From: Gallalistipes aquisgranensis | Lineage (GTDB): Bacteria > Bacteroidota > Bacteroidia > Bacteroidales > Rikenellaceae | Reading direction: 5' to 3' | Assembly (NCBI RefSeq): GCF_014982715.1 | Contig: NZ_JADCJY010000002.1 | Span: 248,001-312,000 of the forward strand | DNA: 64,000 nucleotides | Shown here: positions 31,831-40,076 of the stretch, piece after piece | How positions within the stretch are numbered: the first letter of the stretch is position 1 | How the letters are laid out: each line of letters starts with the position of its first letter | Notes under the pieces: generated by a model | Seen by the model: the letters and a program-made list of their open reading frames with translations, nothing else | Database searches by the model: none | What the model was told of the DNA's origin: nothing | Translations under genes and position numbers: made by a program

Positions 31831-32619
31831 TCACCTTATCACTTTCTTCAGCTCCCCGACCTGTTCGTAATTGGTCAGGTCGACCTGTATCGGCACGACC
31901 GAAACATAATCGTTCGCCAGCGCCCACTCGTCGGTGTCGGTGGCTTCCGGTTCCTCGTTGAAAAAATTTCCGGTCAGCCAGAAATAGTCGCGCCCGCGAG
32001 GGTCCTGCCGGCAAAAGAACTCCTCCTTCCAATACCCCCTGTTCTGGCGGCAAACCCGGACACCCCGGATACGGTCTGCCGGAACAGCCGGAAAATTGAC
32101 GTTCAGGCAGAGGGGCGACTTCACCCCGGCACGCATCACGTCCGCCACGATCCGTTCTCCGTAGAGGGCCGCACCTCCGAAATCGGCTTGCGGATCGGGA
32201 TCGACCAGCGAAAGACCGATCGAGGGAGCCCCGTAGAAACTGGCCTCGATGGCGGCACCCATCGTGCCGGAATAGATCACGCTGATGGCCGAATTGGACC
32301 CGTGGTTGATTCCGGAAATGGTCAGCACGGGTTTTTCGTCGGCAAACAGATAGTCGAATCCCATCTTTACACAATCCACCGGAGTGCCGTCGCAGGCGTA
32401 CACGGTCAGATCCTCGGCCTCCTTTACCTTGCGCAGGTAGAGCGGACGGGACATGGTGATGGCATGGGCCATGCCCGACTGCGGACGTTCGGGGGCGATC
32501 ACCACCACACGCCCGAACTTGAGTGCCACCTGCTCGGCATAACGCAGTCCCCGGGCTCCCACCCCGTCGTCGTTCGTCACAAAAATCAACGGTTTTTTCA
32601 TCTTTTCCACTTTATTCAT
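31831..32619 (-). CDS. surE: 5'/3'-nucleotidase SurE
   Basis: A metal-dependent phosphatase acting on nucleoside monophosphates, linked to stationary-phase survival in other bacteria. The protein shows the N-terminal metal site FVTNDDGVGARG and the NHGSNSAISVIYSGTMGAA block. ATG at 32619 is preceded by an AAGGAG-like sequence and overlaps the end of the DUF4269 gene by 8 nt, suggesting coupling. ATG at 32601, giving MKKPLIFVTNDDG, is a good alternative start. Length 262 residues from the first start. Confidence 0.95.
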   Translation of the reverse strand: MNKVEKMKKPLIFVTNDDGVGARGLRYAEQVALKFGRVVVIAPERPQSGMAHAITMSRPLYLRKVKEAEDLTVYACDGTPVDCVKMGFDYLFADEKPVLTISGINHGSNSAISVIYSGTMGAAIEASFYGAPSIGLSLVDPDPQADFGGAALYGERIVADVMRAGVKSPLCLNVNFPAVPADRIRGVRVCRQNRGYWKEEFFCRQDPRGRDYFWLTGNFFNEEPEATDTDEWALANDYVSVVPIQVDLTNYEQVGELKKVIR

Positions 32620-33166
32620 CTTTCAACTCCTTTTCCAATTCCAACAACGCCTCATAGGGATCTCCTTCCAGCGACAACTCGGCGGCGAATGCGGGTTCCG
32701 TCTTCTCTCCCGCCCGCTTGCGGGCCACGATACGGTGCCGGAACTCCCCTCCCTTCCGCCTCAAAAGCATCTCTTCGACCACCATATGACGATACCCGTT
32801 CTGCCGGCGGACCGGAACCGGCTGTCCGAACACCTCAAATACCATACCCTCGAACCGAAACCGTCCCACGACCGTCTCCACACCCTTTATCCGCAACCGT
32901 TCGCACGCATAGCCCTCCCAGCGGGAAAAACACCTCTCCAGAGTCTCCTGCAACCGGACCGGTTCGGGAGCATGGCACAACACGTCCAGATCGCTCCCCT
33001 CCACCTCGATCGAAAGCGGAAAGGTGCCCGCCAGCACGGGAGAAAACTCCGCCAGAGTTTCGAACACCCCGCTGCGCCGGATCAGCCCGTAGAGTTCCCG
33101 CTGACGGGCGGTACCCCGGGCCAGATAGTCCAGCGTATCGAATGTATGCCCCGGATTTCGCGCCAT
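32612..33166 (-). CDS. DUF4269 protein, nucleotidyltransferase-like
   Basis: A 184-residue cytoplasmic protein that resembles the DUF4269 family. It contains AGTFPLSIEVEGSDLDVLCH (about residues 46-65), a G-S-x-D-x-D-like arrangement reminiscent of the nucleotidyltransferase superfamily, although no activity is known to me. It overlaps surE by 8 nt and is read first. A -7 element lies only about 8 nt upstream of the ATG, so the message may be leaderless. Confidence 0.75.
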   Translation of the reverse strand: MARNPGHTFDTLDYLARGTARQRELYGLIRRSGVFETLAEFSPVLAGTFPLSIEVEGSDLDVLCHAPEPVRLQETLERCFSRWEGYACERLRIKGVETVVGRFRFEGMVFEVFGQPVPVRRQNGYRHMVVEEMLLRRKGGEFRHRIVARKRAGEKTEPAFAAELSLEGDPYEALLELEKELKDE

Positions 33167-33173
33167 AATGCCG

Positions 33174-33181
33174 CAAAGATA
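33174..33181 (-). promoter_or_regulatory. Putative promoter of DUF4269-surE
   Basis: TATCTTTG on the minus strand matches TAnnTTTG and ends 7 nt before ATG 33166, predicting a start at or within a base or two of the initiation codon. Confidence 0.55.
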
Positions 33182-33210
33182 CGAAAGAATCGCCCGAAAT
33201 TTAAAAAATG

Positions 33211-33242
33211 TTTGGTTTTCTTAAAATTAGGTTTTACCTTTG
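33211..33242 (+). promoter_or_regulatory. rplS promoter
   Basis: TTTG (33211-33214), 20 nt, TACCTTTG (33235-33242) match both promoter elements. The predicted start near 33249 gives a leader of about 70 nt before rplS, long enough to hold an autoregulatory structure, although I see no strong hairpin. Confidence 0.75.
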
Positions 33243-33318
33243 CAACCCACGTGTAGGAATCTCTTATGTGAACGCAGGAGTCCGTAATATTCCGCACTTC
33301 AAATTTAACGAACGAACC

Positions 33319-33690
33319 ATGAACAAGGAGAATTTAATCAAGATCGCCGAGGCCTCCATGTGGCCCGAAAAAGAGGTTCCCTCTTTCAAGAGCGGCGACA
33401 CGATCACCGTTACCTACAAGATCGTCGAGGGTAACAAGGAGCGTCTGCAGAGTTTCCGCGGCGTCGTGATCCAGATCAAAGGCCGGGGTGTGACCAAAAT
33501 GTTCACCATCCGCAAGGTGTCCAACGGCGTAGGCGTGGAGCGTATCTTCCCGCTCTATTCGCCCCACATCGACCACATCGAGGTGAACAAGGTGGGTGTC
33601 GTACGTCGTGCACGCATCTATTACCTGCGTGACCTGACCGGCAAGAAAGCGCGTATCAAGGAGAAACGTTTCGGCGGTTCCGCCAAATAA
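33319..33690 (+). CDS. rplS: 50S ribosomal protein L19
   Basis: L19 lies at the 30S-50S interface. The 123-residue protein begins [20 protein letters not shown] and contains [20 protein letters not shown] and the terminal [14 protein letters not shown]. The frame opens at 33208, but ATG 33319 matches family N-termini, and the upstream promoter (33211-33242) overlaps the longer frame. It is monocistronic, followed by a strong terminator. Confidence 0.97.
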   Translation: MNKENLIKIAEASMWPEKEVPSFKSGDTITVTYKIVEGNKERLQSFRGVVIQIKGRGVTKMFTIRKVSNGVGVERIFPLYSPHIDHIEVNKVGVVRRARIYYLRDLTGKKARIKEKRFGGSAK

Positions 33691-33724
33691 TCCTGCCGGC
33701 CGCCGGCCGGACACAACTAACAGG

Positions 33725-33753
33725 AGAGGCCGTCTTTTACAGACGGCCTCTTT
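33725..33753 (+). terminator. rplS terminator
   Basis: An 11-bp perfect stem (33725-33735 with 33741-33751, AGAGGCCGTCT/AGACGGCCTCT) has a 5-nt loop and ends in TTT. It is the only clear signal between rplS and the LysO gene. Confidence 0.8.
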
Positions 33754-33778
33754 CCGTAAATATTTCGTCGAATTCCGC

Positions 33779-34885
33779 ATGTTCCTCATCCTTTCGATCA
33801 TGTTCTGCGGCGTGGCGCTGGGCGCCGTGCTCCGCAACCGCCGCTGGCCGGCCAGAACGGCCGGACGGCTGATCCTGCCCGTCATCTGCCTGCTTCTGCT
33901 GTGCATGGGCATTTCGGTCGGCGGTAACCGGGAGGTGATCGGCAACTTCCCCTCCCTGGGACTGGACGCACTCGTCATCACGGTCGGCGCCCTGCTGGGT
34001 AGTCTGCTCGGAGCGAAAGCGGTATATGCCCGCTTTTTCAAACAAAAGGGAACCGGTACGGAAGCTCCCTGCGTCATTCCGTACCCCCCAGAATGCAAAA
34101 AGACCGCCGCACCCGGCCCGAAACGGCGCTTCCCGGCAGCAGAGACCACCGCCGCACCCGTTTCAGCACCGGTGGAAAGCCGGCCGGAAAATTCATCCGG
34201 GGCAACCGGAACCGGGCCGGAAAAACCGAAAAAATCGAACGACAGTCTGAAAATCCTTCTCTCTTTCCTGCTCGGGGCCGCATTGGGCATTGCCGCAGGA
34301 CAATTACACGATGCAGTTCCGTCTGAAAGCACTGCCGGACAGCTCCTCTCCTTTCTGACAACCGCCGCCGACCGGGGATCGGTCCGGGTGCTCTACCTGC
34401 TGATGTTCCTAGTAGGCATTTCGGTGGGCAGCGAAGGCGGCATCCTCCGCCAACTGCGGAGCAGCGGGCTGAAAATACTGCTCGTACCGGCCGCCACCAT
34501 CCTCGGGACATGGGCCGGCGTGGCCCTTCTCAGCCCATTGGTCGGCGACCGCACGCTCACCCAATGTCTGATGGTCGGATCGGGGTTCGGCTACTACTCC
34601 CTCTCCGGTATCCTGATCAGCCAGAGCAGCGGCGTGGCCCTGGGAACCACTTCTCTGATCGCCAACATTCTGCGGGAACTGGCCGCTCTCACGCTGGCCC
34701 CCGTCCTGGTACGGTTGTTCGGTCCTCTGGCCCCGATCTGCGCGGGCGGAGCCACCACGATGGACACGACTTTGCCGGTGATCGCACAATTTTCCGGAAA
34801 AAATTTTATCTTTGTTGCTATCGTTCACGGCATCGTTGTTGATTTTTCGGTTCCGGTGTCCGTGACCCTGTTTTCCCTGTTGTGA
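33779..34885 (+). CDS. lysO: LysO-type amino-acid exporter, with an inserted hydrophilic linker
   Basis: A lysine-exporter (LysO/DUF340) family membrane protein of 368 residues, against about 300 for the E. coli protein. Residues 1-85 form three hydrophobic segments (MFLILSIMFCGVALGAVLRN). Residues 86-150 are a Pro/Ala/Lys/Glu-rich hydrophilic stretch. Residues 155-368 form the remaining membrane helices with the hallmark blocks GSGFGYYSLSGILISQSSG and CAGGATTMDTTLPVIAQFSG. As I recall, many Bacteroidales encode the two halves as separate adjacent genes, so this looks like a fused form joined by a linker. It runs 22 nt ahead of a histidine kinase and response regulator. Confidence 0.85.
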   Translation: MFLILSIMFCGVALGAVLRNRRWPARTAGRLILPVICLLLLCMGISVGGNREVIGNFPSLGLDALVITVGALLGSLLGAKAVYARFFKQKGTGTEAPCVIPYPPECKKTAAPGPKRRFPAAETTAAPVSAPVESRPENSSGATGTGPEKPKKSNDSLKILLSFLLGAALGIAAGQLHDAVPSESTAGQLLSFLTTAADRGSVRVLYLLMFLVGISVGSEGGILRQLRSSGLKILLVPAATILGTWAGVALLSPLVGDRTLTQCLMVGSGFGYYSLSGILISQSSGVALGTTSLIANILRELAALTLAPVLVRLFGPLAPICAGGATTMDTTLPVIAQFSGKNFIFVAIVHGIVVDFSVPVSVTLFSLL

Positions 34886-34907
34886 GCCATCCTAAAACAC
34901 TGAAACT

Positions 34908-35870
34908 ATGGTACTGCAAATCCTGCTGATCATCTCCGTCATCCTTCAGTTGCTGGCCGCGGGAACCGCCATCCGGCTGACACGAGTCACCAAATACAAC
35001 TTTTCGTGGATACTCTTCACCGTCGCCCTCACGGTGATGGCTTTCACGCGGTTCGGGGAATACTACCAGGTAGTGGCCGACAAGGAGCTGCGTCTGCCGC
35101 AGGATTTCTTCATCTGGCTGGGCGTCCTCACCTCCCTCTGTTTCGCCGTAGGAGTCTTCTACGTCAAAAAGATATTCAACTACATCAACAAACTCGATTT
35201 CCAGCGCCGGCTGACCGAGAAACGGATTCTCAACACCGTGCTGCGCACCGAGGAGAAGGAGCGGATGCGTTTCTCGAAGGAGCTGCACGACGGACTGGGC
35301 CCCCTGCTCTCCTCGGCCCGCATGTCGCTTTCGGCCCTCGGCAAAAGCGGCAGCCAGACGGAAGCCGACCGGGAGATCATCGACAACACGAATTACGTGA
35401 TCGAAGAGGCCATCCGGAGCCTGCGTGAAATATCGAACAATCTGAGCCCCCACATCCTGAAAGATTTCGGACTGGCCCGGGGCATCAACAACTTCATCGC
35501 CAAATCGACCGGCCTGAACAAGATCAAAATCAATTTCACGACCAACCTGAAGACCGAACGGTTCGACACGGACGTGGAGGTGATCCTCTACCGGGTGATC
35601 TGCGAACTGATCAACAACAGCATCAAACATTCGGGCGGTACCCGGATCGACCTCATCCTTCTCTACAACAACCAGACCCTCTCGCTGGAGTACACGGACG
35701 ACGGCAAGGGATTCAACCTGCCGGCCGTGCTCGACGTCGGCATGGGACTTTCGAACATCACCTCCCGGATCAACTCCCTGAAAGGAACCTGCGACATCAC
35801 CAGTTCCAAAGGCAAGGGCATGCGCGCCTCGATCCGGATCGACCTTTCCAAAACACAACCATGGAGATAA
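34908..35870 (+). CDS. Membrane histidine kinase, NarL-partner type (HisKA_3)
   Basis: A 320-residue sensor kinase. The N-terminus has three hydrophobic segments (about 1-20, 33-48, 68-88) with very short loops, so it has no extracytoplasmic sensor domain. A coiled linker follows, then the dimerisation helix with the phospho-acceptor His127 in RFSKELHDGLGPLLSSARMS. The ATPase domain has an N box (ICELINNSIKHSG) and a G1 box (YTDDGKGFNLP). It lies 22 nt after the LysO gene and overlaps the response regulator by 10 nt, so all three are probably one operon. The lack of a sensor domain fits a kinase that senses within the membrane or through a partner, possibly the exporter (inference). Confidence 0.9.
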   Translation: MVLQILLIISVILQLLAAGTAIRLTRVTKYNFSWILFTVALTVMAFTRFGEYYQVVADKELRLPQDFFIWLGVLTSLCFAVGVFYVKKIFNYINKLDFQRRLTEKRILNTVLRTEEKERMRFSKELHDGLGPLLSSARMSLSALGKSGSQTEADREIIDNTNYVIEEAIRSLREISNNLSPHILKDFGLARGINNFIAKSTGLNKIKINFTTNLKTERFDTDVEVILYRVICELINNSIKHSGGTRIDLILLYNNQTLSLEYTDDGKGFNLPAVLDVGMGLSNITSRINSLKGTCDITSSKGKGMRASIRIDLSKTQPWR

Positions 35871-36508
35871 CCTGTAACATCGCGCTGGTAGACGACCACA
35901 CCTTGTTCCGGAACGGACTCAAGGGCCTGCTGGAGAGCTGCTGCGGATGCCGTGTGGTGGCCGAAGCCTCGGACGGCGACGAATTTCTGGAGCTGTTGCC
36001 TGGACTCGACACCGACATCGTGCTGCTGGACATTGACATGCCGCGCATGAACGGTTTCGAAGCAGCCACCCGGGCGCTCGCCCAACGACCCGACCTGAAA
36101 ATCATCACCCTCTCGATGCACGGCGACGAAGACTACTATTTCAAAATGGTGTCGATCGGCGTGAAGGGTTTCCTGCTGAAAAGCTCCGACATCGACGAAG
36201 TCTCCACGGCGATCCAGACGGTAGCCAAAGGCGGCAGCTATTTCTCCCAGGAACTGTTGCGCACATTGGTCGGGAGCCTCAAATCGGCTCCTTCCGCCGA
36301 ACTCGGCCATGAAACCCTCTCCCAGAGGGAGTTGGAAATCCTGTTGCTGATCTGTAAGGGAATGTCCAACCAGGAGATCGCGGATGCGCTTTTCATCTCG
36401 AAACGGACGGTGGATAAGCACCGCGCCAACATCCTCGACAAGACCAACTGCAAGAACACGGCAAACCTGGTGGTCTACGCCATCAAGAACTCTCTGGTCG
36501 AGATATAG
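35861..36508 (+). CDS. Response regulator, NarL/LuxR type
   Basis: A 215-residue DNA-binding response regulator and partner of the preceding kinase, with which it overlaps by 10 nt. The receiver domain (about 1-125) has the acidic pair near residues 11-12 in ALVDDHTLFRNGL, the phospho-acceptor Asp57 in VLLDIDMPRMNG, and Lys107 in GFLLKSSD. The C-terminal LuxR helix-turn-helix (about 150-210) has LSQRELEILLLICKGMSNQE and SKRTVDKHRANIL. Targets are not identifiable from the sequence; autoregulation of the lysO operon is the simplest guess. Confidence 0.93.
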   Translation: MEITCNIALVDDHTLFRNGLKGLLESCCGCRVVAEASDGDEFLELLPGLDTDIVLLDIDMPRMNGFEAATRALAQRPDLKIITLSMHGDEDYYFKMVSIGVKGFLLKSSDIDEVSTAIQTVAKGGSYFSQELLRTLVGSLKSAPSAELGHETLSQRELEILLLICKGMSNQEIADALFISKRTVDKHRANILDKTNCKNTANLVVYAIKNSLVEI

Positions 36509-36526
36509 AGCCACACGGAGCCAACA

Positions 36527-36566
36527 CCGCCACCCCGAAAGAAACGATTATTTCCCGGGGCGGCGG
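36527..36566 (+). terminator. Putative terminator after the response regulator
   Basis: An 11-bp stem with one mismatch (36527-36537 with 36556-36566, CCGCCACCCCG against CGGGGCGGCGG) closes an 18-nt loop. No T tract follows, so confidence is limited. Confidence 0.45.
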
Positions 36567-36613
36567 CTGCGACAGACCTGCGAGGTTAGGGACGATCTGC
36601 CGCATGGAATACA

Positions 36614-36641
36614 TTGCTTCACAAAATTTTTACTATTTTTG
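36614..36641 (+). promoter_or_regulatory. Putative promoter of the S24-like regulator
   Basis: TTG (36614-36616), 17 nt, TATTTTTG (36634-36641). The -7 matches TAnnTTTG; the spacing is a little short. The predicted start near 36648 gives about 37 nt before the proposed TTG start codon. Confidence 0.5.
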
Positions 36642-36684
36642 AGAAGTCAAGCGATTTTTATATCACAAACATAGGCAAAATATT

Positions 36685-37473
36685 TTGACTAAACAAGAGG
36701 ATAGGCAAATAAAATTGCTTATTAAGCACAGAATAGTGGAATATGTCGAATCCCAGGGCATGTCCATGTACTCCTTTTACAGGGATTCGGGAATCACGCG
36801 CAACACGTTCAGCAATCCGAGCGGCATTTCGGAACAGAACCTGATGAAGTTCCGCAGGTATGCACCGGACGTTTCGCTCCACTGGCTGGTGGAAGGCGAG
36901 GGAGGAATGTTCCAGCGATGGACTCCGGCCGACGAACCGCTCCCCGCAGCGGTGCCGGACGCGGAAAGCCTCCGGTACGAACCGTCAATCCGCCTGCGCC
37001 AGGCAAGCGACGTGGCTGCCGGCTATCAGACCCAGGCCGACGATACGGCAGAAGAAGAGGGGATTTCGCTTTACGAACTGCGGAACGGAGAAACCCTCTC
37101 CTCCCTTCTGTCCGGGACGGAAAGGGAGGCCGCTCCAACCGGCCGGCTGGTCATTCCGGGCGCCCCTTCCTGTGACGGCGCCCTCCGCATCCCGGAAAAC
37201 GACGCATTCCGACTGCGGAAAGGCGACATCGTCTTTTTCAGAAAATGCACCCCGGACGAAGAACCGGCCTACGGCGAAACCTATCTTCTTTCACTCGAGA
37301 TCAACGGGGAAGAGACTCTTTCCGCACGGGAACTGTTGCCGGGCAGCACGCCCGAACTGATCCGGCTGGCAGGAGACGATCCGAAATCCGTCCCGCAGGA
37401 GATCTACCGGAGCCGGATTCGCGCCATGGCGATGATCGTCGGCCACATCCGTTTCAACGTTCCGCACAAATAA
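36685..37473 (+). CDS. Helix-turn-helix regulator with degenerate S24 peptidase-like domain
   Basis: A repressor-like protein of up to 262 residues. The N-terminal part (IKHRIVEYVESQGMSMYSFY to about residue 75, ending SLHWLVEGEGGMFQ) looks like the small HTH domain of Bacteroidota phage-type regulators. Residues 85-140 are a variable linker. The C-terminal half has the S24 lead-in PSCDGALR and the GDIVFFRK turn, but the motif that should read G-D-S-M-x-P is ENDAFR, so the catalytic Ser is missing and self-cleavage is unlikely. No ATG fits the N-terminus: TTG at 36685 is used here, ATT at 36682 and ATG at 36760 are alternatives. Its target is unknown. Confidence 0.7.
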   Translation: MTKQEDRQIKLLIKHRIVEYVESQGMSMYSFYRDSGITRNTFSNPSGISEQNLMKFRRYAPDVSLHWLVEGEGGMFQRWTPADEPLPAAVPDAESLRYEPSIRLRQASDVAAGYQTQADDTAEEEGISLYELRNGETLSSLLSGTEREAAPTGRLVIPGAPSCDGALRIPENDAFRLRKGDIVFFRKCTPDEEPAYGETYLLSLEINGEETLSARELLPGSTPELIRLAGDDPKSVPQEIYRSRIRAMAMIVGHIRFNVPHK

Positions 37474-37551
37474 AATCCTTCCGCAATTCCGTCCGGACAC
37501 ACCCGTTCCGGCAAAGACTGTGGAACATACGACATTCGGCACAATACGAAC

Positions 37552-37591
37552 GACAAGGGGGGGCACGGAAATTTCCGTGCCCCCCCTTGTC
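37552..37591. terminator. 40-bp perfect palindrome, bidirectional terminator
   Basis: Arms 37552-37571 and 37572-37591 are exact reverse complements, starting GACAAGGGGGGGCACGGAAA, and are followed by TTGTTT. It lies between the convergent S24-like regulator and asnA genes. The seven-G run and full symmetry make it unusually stable. Confidence 0.85.
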
Positions 37592-37610
37592 TTGTTTCCG
37601 AACCGCGACC

Positions 37611-38648
37611 TTACACCAGTTCAATCCCGGCCTCCAGACACTCCGAACGCATCCGTTCGGGCCAGATACTGCTCTGTATCTCTCCGATATGGGCCTTGCG
37701 CAACAGGAACATGCACAGGCGCGACTGACCGATACCGCCGCCGATCGTGCAGGGAAGCTCTCCGGCCAGTAACCTCCGGTGGAAATAGAGATCCTTTTTC
37801 CACTCCTCCCCCCGCAGGGCAAGCTGACGCTCCAATGCCGGAGCGTCCACCCGGATACCCATGCTCGAAACCTCGAAAGCACTCTCCAACACCGGATTCC
37901 AGAGCAGAATATCGCCGTTCAGCCCGTAGTACCCCTCGTCGTCGGGTGTACTCCAGTCGTCGTAGTCGGCCGCCCGCCCGTCATGGGGAGTCCCGTCCGA
38001 AAGGGCATGTCCGATTCCGATCACGAACACGGCCTTATGCTCGCGCACGATTTCGTTCTCCCGCTCCTTGGGAGACAGGCCGGGATACATGTCGAGCAAC
38101 TGTTGCGAATGAATGAAGAATATCTCCTCGGGAAGCTGGGGACGAAGCTGGGGAAATTCCACGTAAAGTTTGTTCTCCGTCACCTTGATCGACTCGTAGA
38201 TGCGGCGCACCGTCCGTTTCAGAAAGGCGATGTTGCGCTCTTCCGGAACGATCACCTTTTCCCAGTCCCACTGGTCCACATAAATCGAATGGATATTGTC
38301 CAGCTCCTCGTCGGGCCGCAGGGCGTTCATGTCGGTATAGATGCCCCGGCCCGGCCCCGTACCCAACTCGGCCAGCTTGAGCCGTTTCCATTTGGCCAGC
38401 GAATGGACCACCTCGGCCCGCCGGTCGTCCATGTCCCGGATCGGAAAGGATACGGCCCGCTCTACACTGTTCAGATCGTCATTGATACCCGTTCCCTGAA
38501 GCACCACCATCGGCGCGGTAACCCTCAACAGGGCCAGCTGGGCGGAAAGATTCTCCTGAAACATATCCTTCAGGTGCTTGATCGCCTTCTCGGTCTGCTC
38601 GACCGACCCCAGCAGATTGCGGTAATCCTTCGGTTTTATCAGTGTCAT
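37611..38648 (-). CDS. asnA: Aspartate-ammonia ligase (asparagine synthetase A)
   Basis: Forms asparagine from aspartate and ammonia with ATP. The 345-residue protein is the class-II-synthetase-like AsnA type, with the characteristic blocks DDLNSVERAVSFPIRDMDD, LHSIYVDQWDWEKV-like HSIYVDQWDWEKVI, and the C-terminal GGGIGQSRLCMFLL. It lies 6 nt after tyrS, so the two are probably co-transcribed. A very stable palindrome follows it. Confidence 0.96.
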   Translation of the reverse strand: MTLIKPKDYRNLLGSVEQTEKAIKHLKDMFQENLSAQLALLRVTAPMVVLQGTGINDDLNSVERAVSFPIRDMDDRRAEVVHSLAKWKRLKLAELGTGPGRGIYTDMNALRPDEELDNIHSIYVDQWDWEKVIVPEERNIAFLKRTVRRIYESIKVTENKLYVEFPQLRPQLPEEIFFIHSQQLLDMYPGLSPKERENEIVREHKAVFVIGIGHALSDGTPHDGRAADYDDWSTPDDEGYYGLNGDILLWNPVLESAFEVSSMGIRVDAPALERQLALRGEEWKKDLYFHRRLLAGELPCTIGGGIGQSRLCMFLLRKAHIGEIQSSIWPERMRSECLEAGIELV

Positions 38649-38654
38649 CGAACG

Positions 38655-39950
38655 CTATTGACGGATAATCAGATAATAATTCTTTTTCCCCTTCTGCACC
38701 ACCAGGTACCTGCCGGCGATCAGATCGGCTTCGGTCACCATCCGGTCGGGCGCGGCCACCTTCTCCTTGTTGAGCGATACGCCTCCGCCCTGGATCAGCT
38801 TGCGGGTCTCGCCTTTCGAGGGGAATACCTGCAACTCTCCGCCGCACAGATCGACGAACGAAATGCCGCGCTCCGGCGTGATCGCTCCGACCGGCAGCGC
38901 GAACTGGGGAACCCCGTCGAACACCTGCAGGAGCGTCTCCTCGTCCAGGTTGCGCAGCGCATCGGCCGTCGCCCCGCCGAACAGGATCGCGGAGGCCTCC
39001 TCCGCCTTGCGGAACTCCTCTTCGGAATGGATCATGCAGGTCACCTCCCTGGCCAGCCGTTTCTGCAGGATACGCAGGTGCGGCGCCTGGTCGTGTTCGG
39101 CGATCAGTCCTTCGACCGTCTCCCGGTCGAGCAGCGTGAAAATCTTGATATAGCGTTTGGCATCCTCGTCGCTCGTGTTGAGCCAAAACTGGTAAAACTT
39201 ATACGGCGAAGTGTAGCGGGGATCGAGCCAAATATTGCCCGACTCGGTCTTGCCGAATTTCGTACCGTCCGCCTTTTTGATGAGCGGACAGACGATGGCA
39301 TAGGCCTCTCCGCCCAGCTTGCGGCGGATCAGTTCGGTACCCGTAGTGATATTTCCCCACTGGTCGGAACCGCCCAACTGGATTTTGCAGTTCTTCGTCT
39401 GATAGAGATGCAGAAAGTCGTAACCCTGCACCAACTGGTATGTGAACTCCGTGAAGGACATTCCTTCGCCTTCCCCGTTGAAGCGCTTTTTCACCGAATC
39501 CTTGGCCATCATGTAGTTGACGGTGATGAGCTTGCCCACGTCCCGGATGAAATCGAGAAACGAAAAGTCCTTCATCCAGTCGTAGTTGTTGACCATCTCG
39601 GCCGCATTGGGAGCATCGGAATTGAAGTCGATCAGCTTCGAAAGCTGCCGTTTGATCGCCTCCTGGTTGTGGCGCAGAGTCTTCTCGTCCAGCAGATTCC
39701 GTTCGAGCGACTTGCCCGACGGGTCTCCGATCATGCCCGTAGCACCTCCCACCAGCGCGATGGGCTTATGTCCGCACCGCTGGAAATGCTTGAGGATCAT
39801 CACGCTCACCAAATGCCCGATATGGAGTGAATCGGCCGTAGGGTCGATTCCCACATAAGCCGTCGTCATCTCTTTTTCCAGTTGTTCCTTAGCCCCGGGC
39901 ATCATATCGTGGATCATGCCGCGCCAGGAAAGCTCTTCAACAAAATTCAT
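38655..39950 (-). CDS. tyrS: Tyrosyl-tRNA synthetase
   Basis: Charges tRNA-Tyr. The 431-residue class I synthetase begins [20 protein letters not shown]. The HIGH motif is [11 protein letters not shown] and the KMSKS-equivalent is KFGKTESGN, a common TyrRS variant. The C-terminal part ends in an S4-like RNA-binding domain ([20 protein letters not shown]). A -7 element lies upstream at 40030-40023. It heads an operon with asnA. Confidence 0.96.
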   Translation of the reverse strand: MNFVEELSWRGMIHDMMPGAKEQLEKEMTTAYVGIDPTADSLHIGHLVSVMILKHFQRCGHKPIALVGGATGMIGDPSGKSLERNLLDEKTLRHNQEAIKRQLSKLIDFNSDAPNAAEMVNNYDWMKDFSFLDFIRDVGKLITVNYMMAKDSVKKRFNGEGEGMSFTEFTYQLVQGYDFLHLYQTKNCKIQLGGSDQWGNITTGTELIRRKLGGEAYAIVCPLIKKADGTKFGKTESGNIWLDPRYTSPYKFYQFWLNTSDEDAKRYIKIFTLLDRETVEGLIAEHDQAPHLRILQKRLAREVTCMIHSEEEFRKAEEASAILFGGATADALRNLDEETLLQVFDGVPQFALPVGAITPERGISFVDLCGGELQVFPSKGETRKLIQGGGVSLNKEKVAAPDRMVTEADLIAGRYLVVQKGKKNYYLIIRQ

Positions 39951-40022
39951 CGTTCGATCTTCATTTCGTTTATCATATCATACCGGAGCCCCGTATAAAA
40001 GCTCCGCACAGTCACATTGGCA

Positions 40023-40030
40023 CAAATGTA
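40023..40030 (-). promoter_or_regulatory. Putative tyrS-asnA promoter
   Basis: TACATTTG on the minus strand matches TAnnTTTG. A start near 40016 leaves a leader of about 66 nt before tyrS ATG 39950. The -33 element is not clear. No T-box-like structure was recognised. Confidence 0.55.
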
Positions 40031-40076
40031 CGAAAAAATCGCCGCCGCATGAAATTACAGCCGGAAAATTAGGGGA

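Noticed and set aside
36685-37473. Prophage or integrated element around the S24-like regulator
   Set aside because: No integrase, attachment repeats, phage structural genes or tRNA target lie nearby; flanking genes are housekeeping.
37779-39830. 683-codon open frame opposite asnA and tyrS
   Set aside because: Antisense to two clear synthetase-type genes and spans their junction; no domain content.
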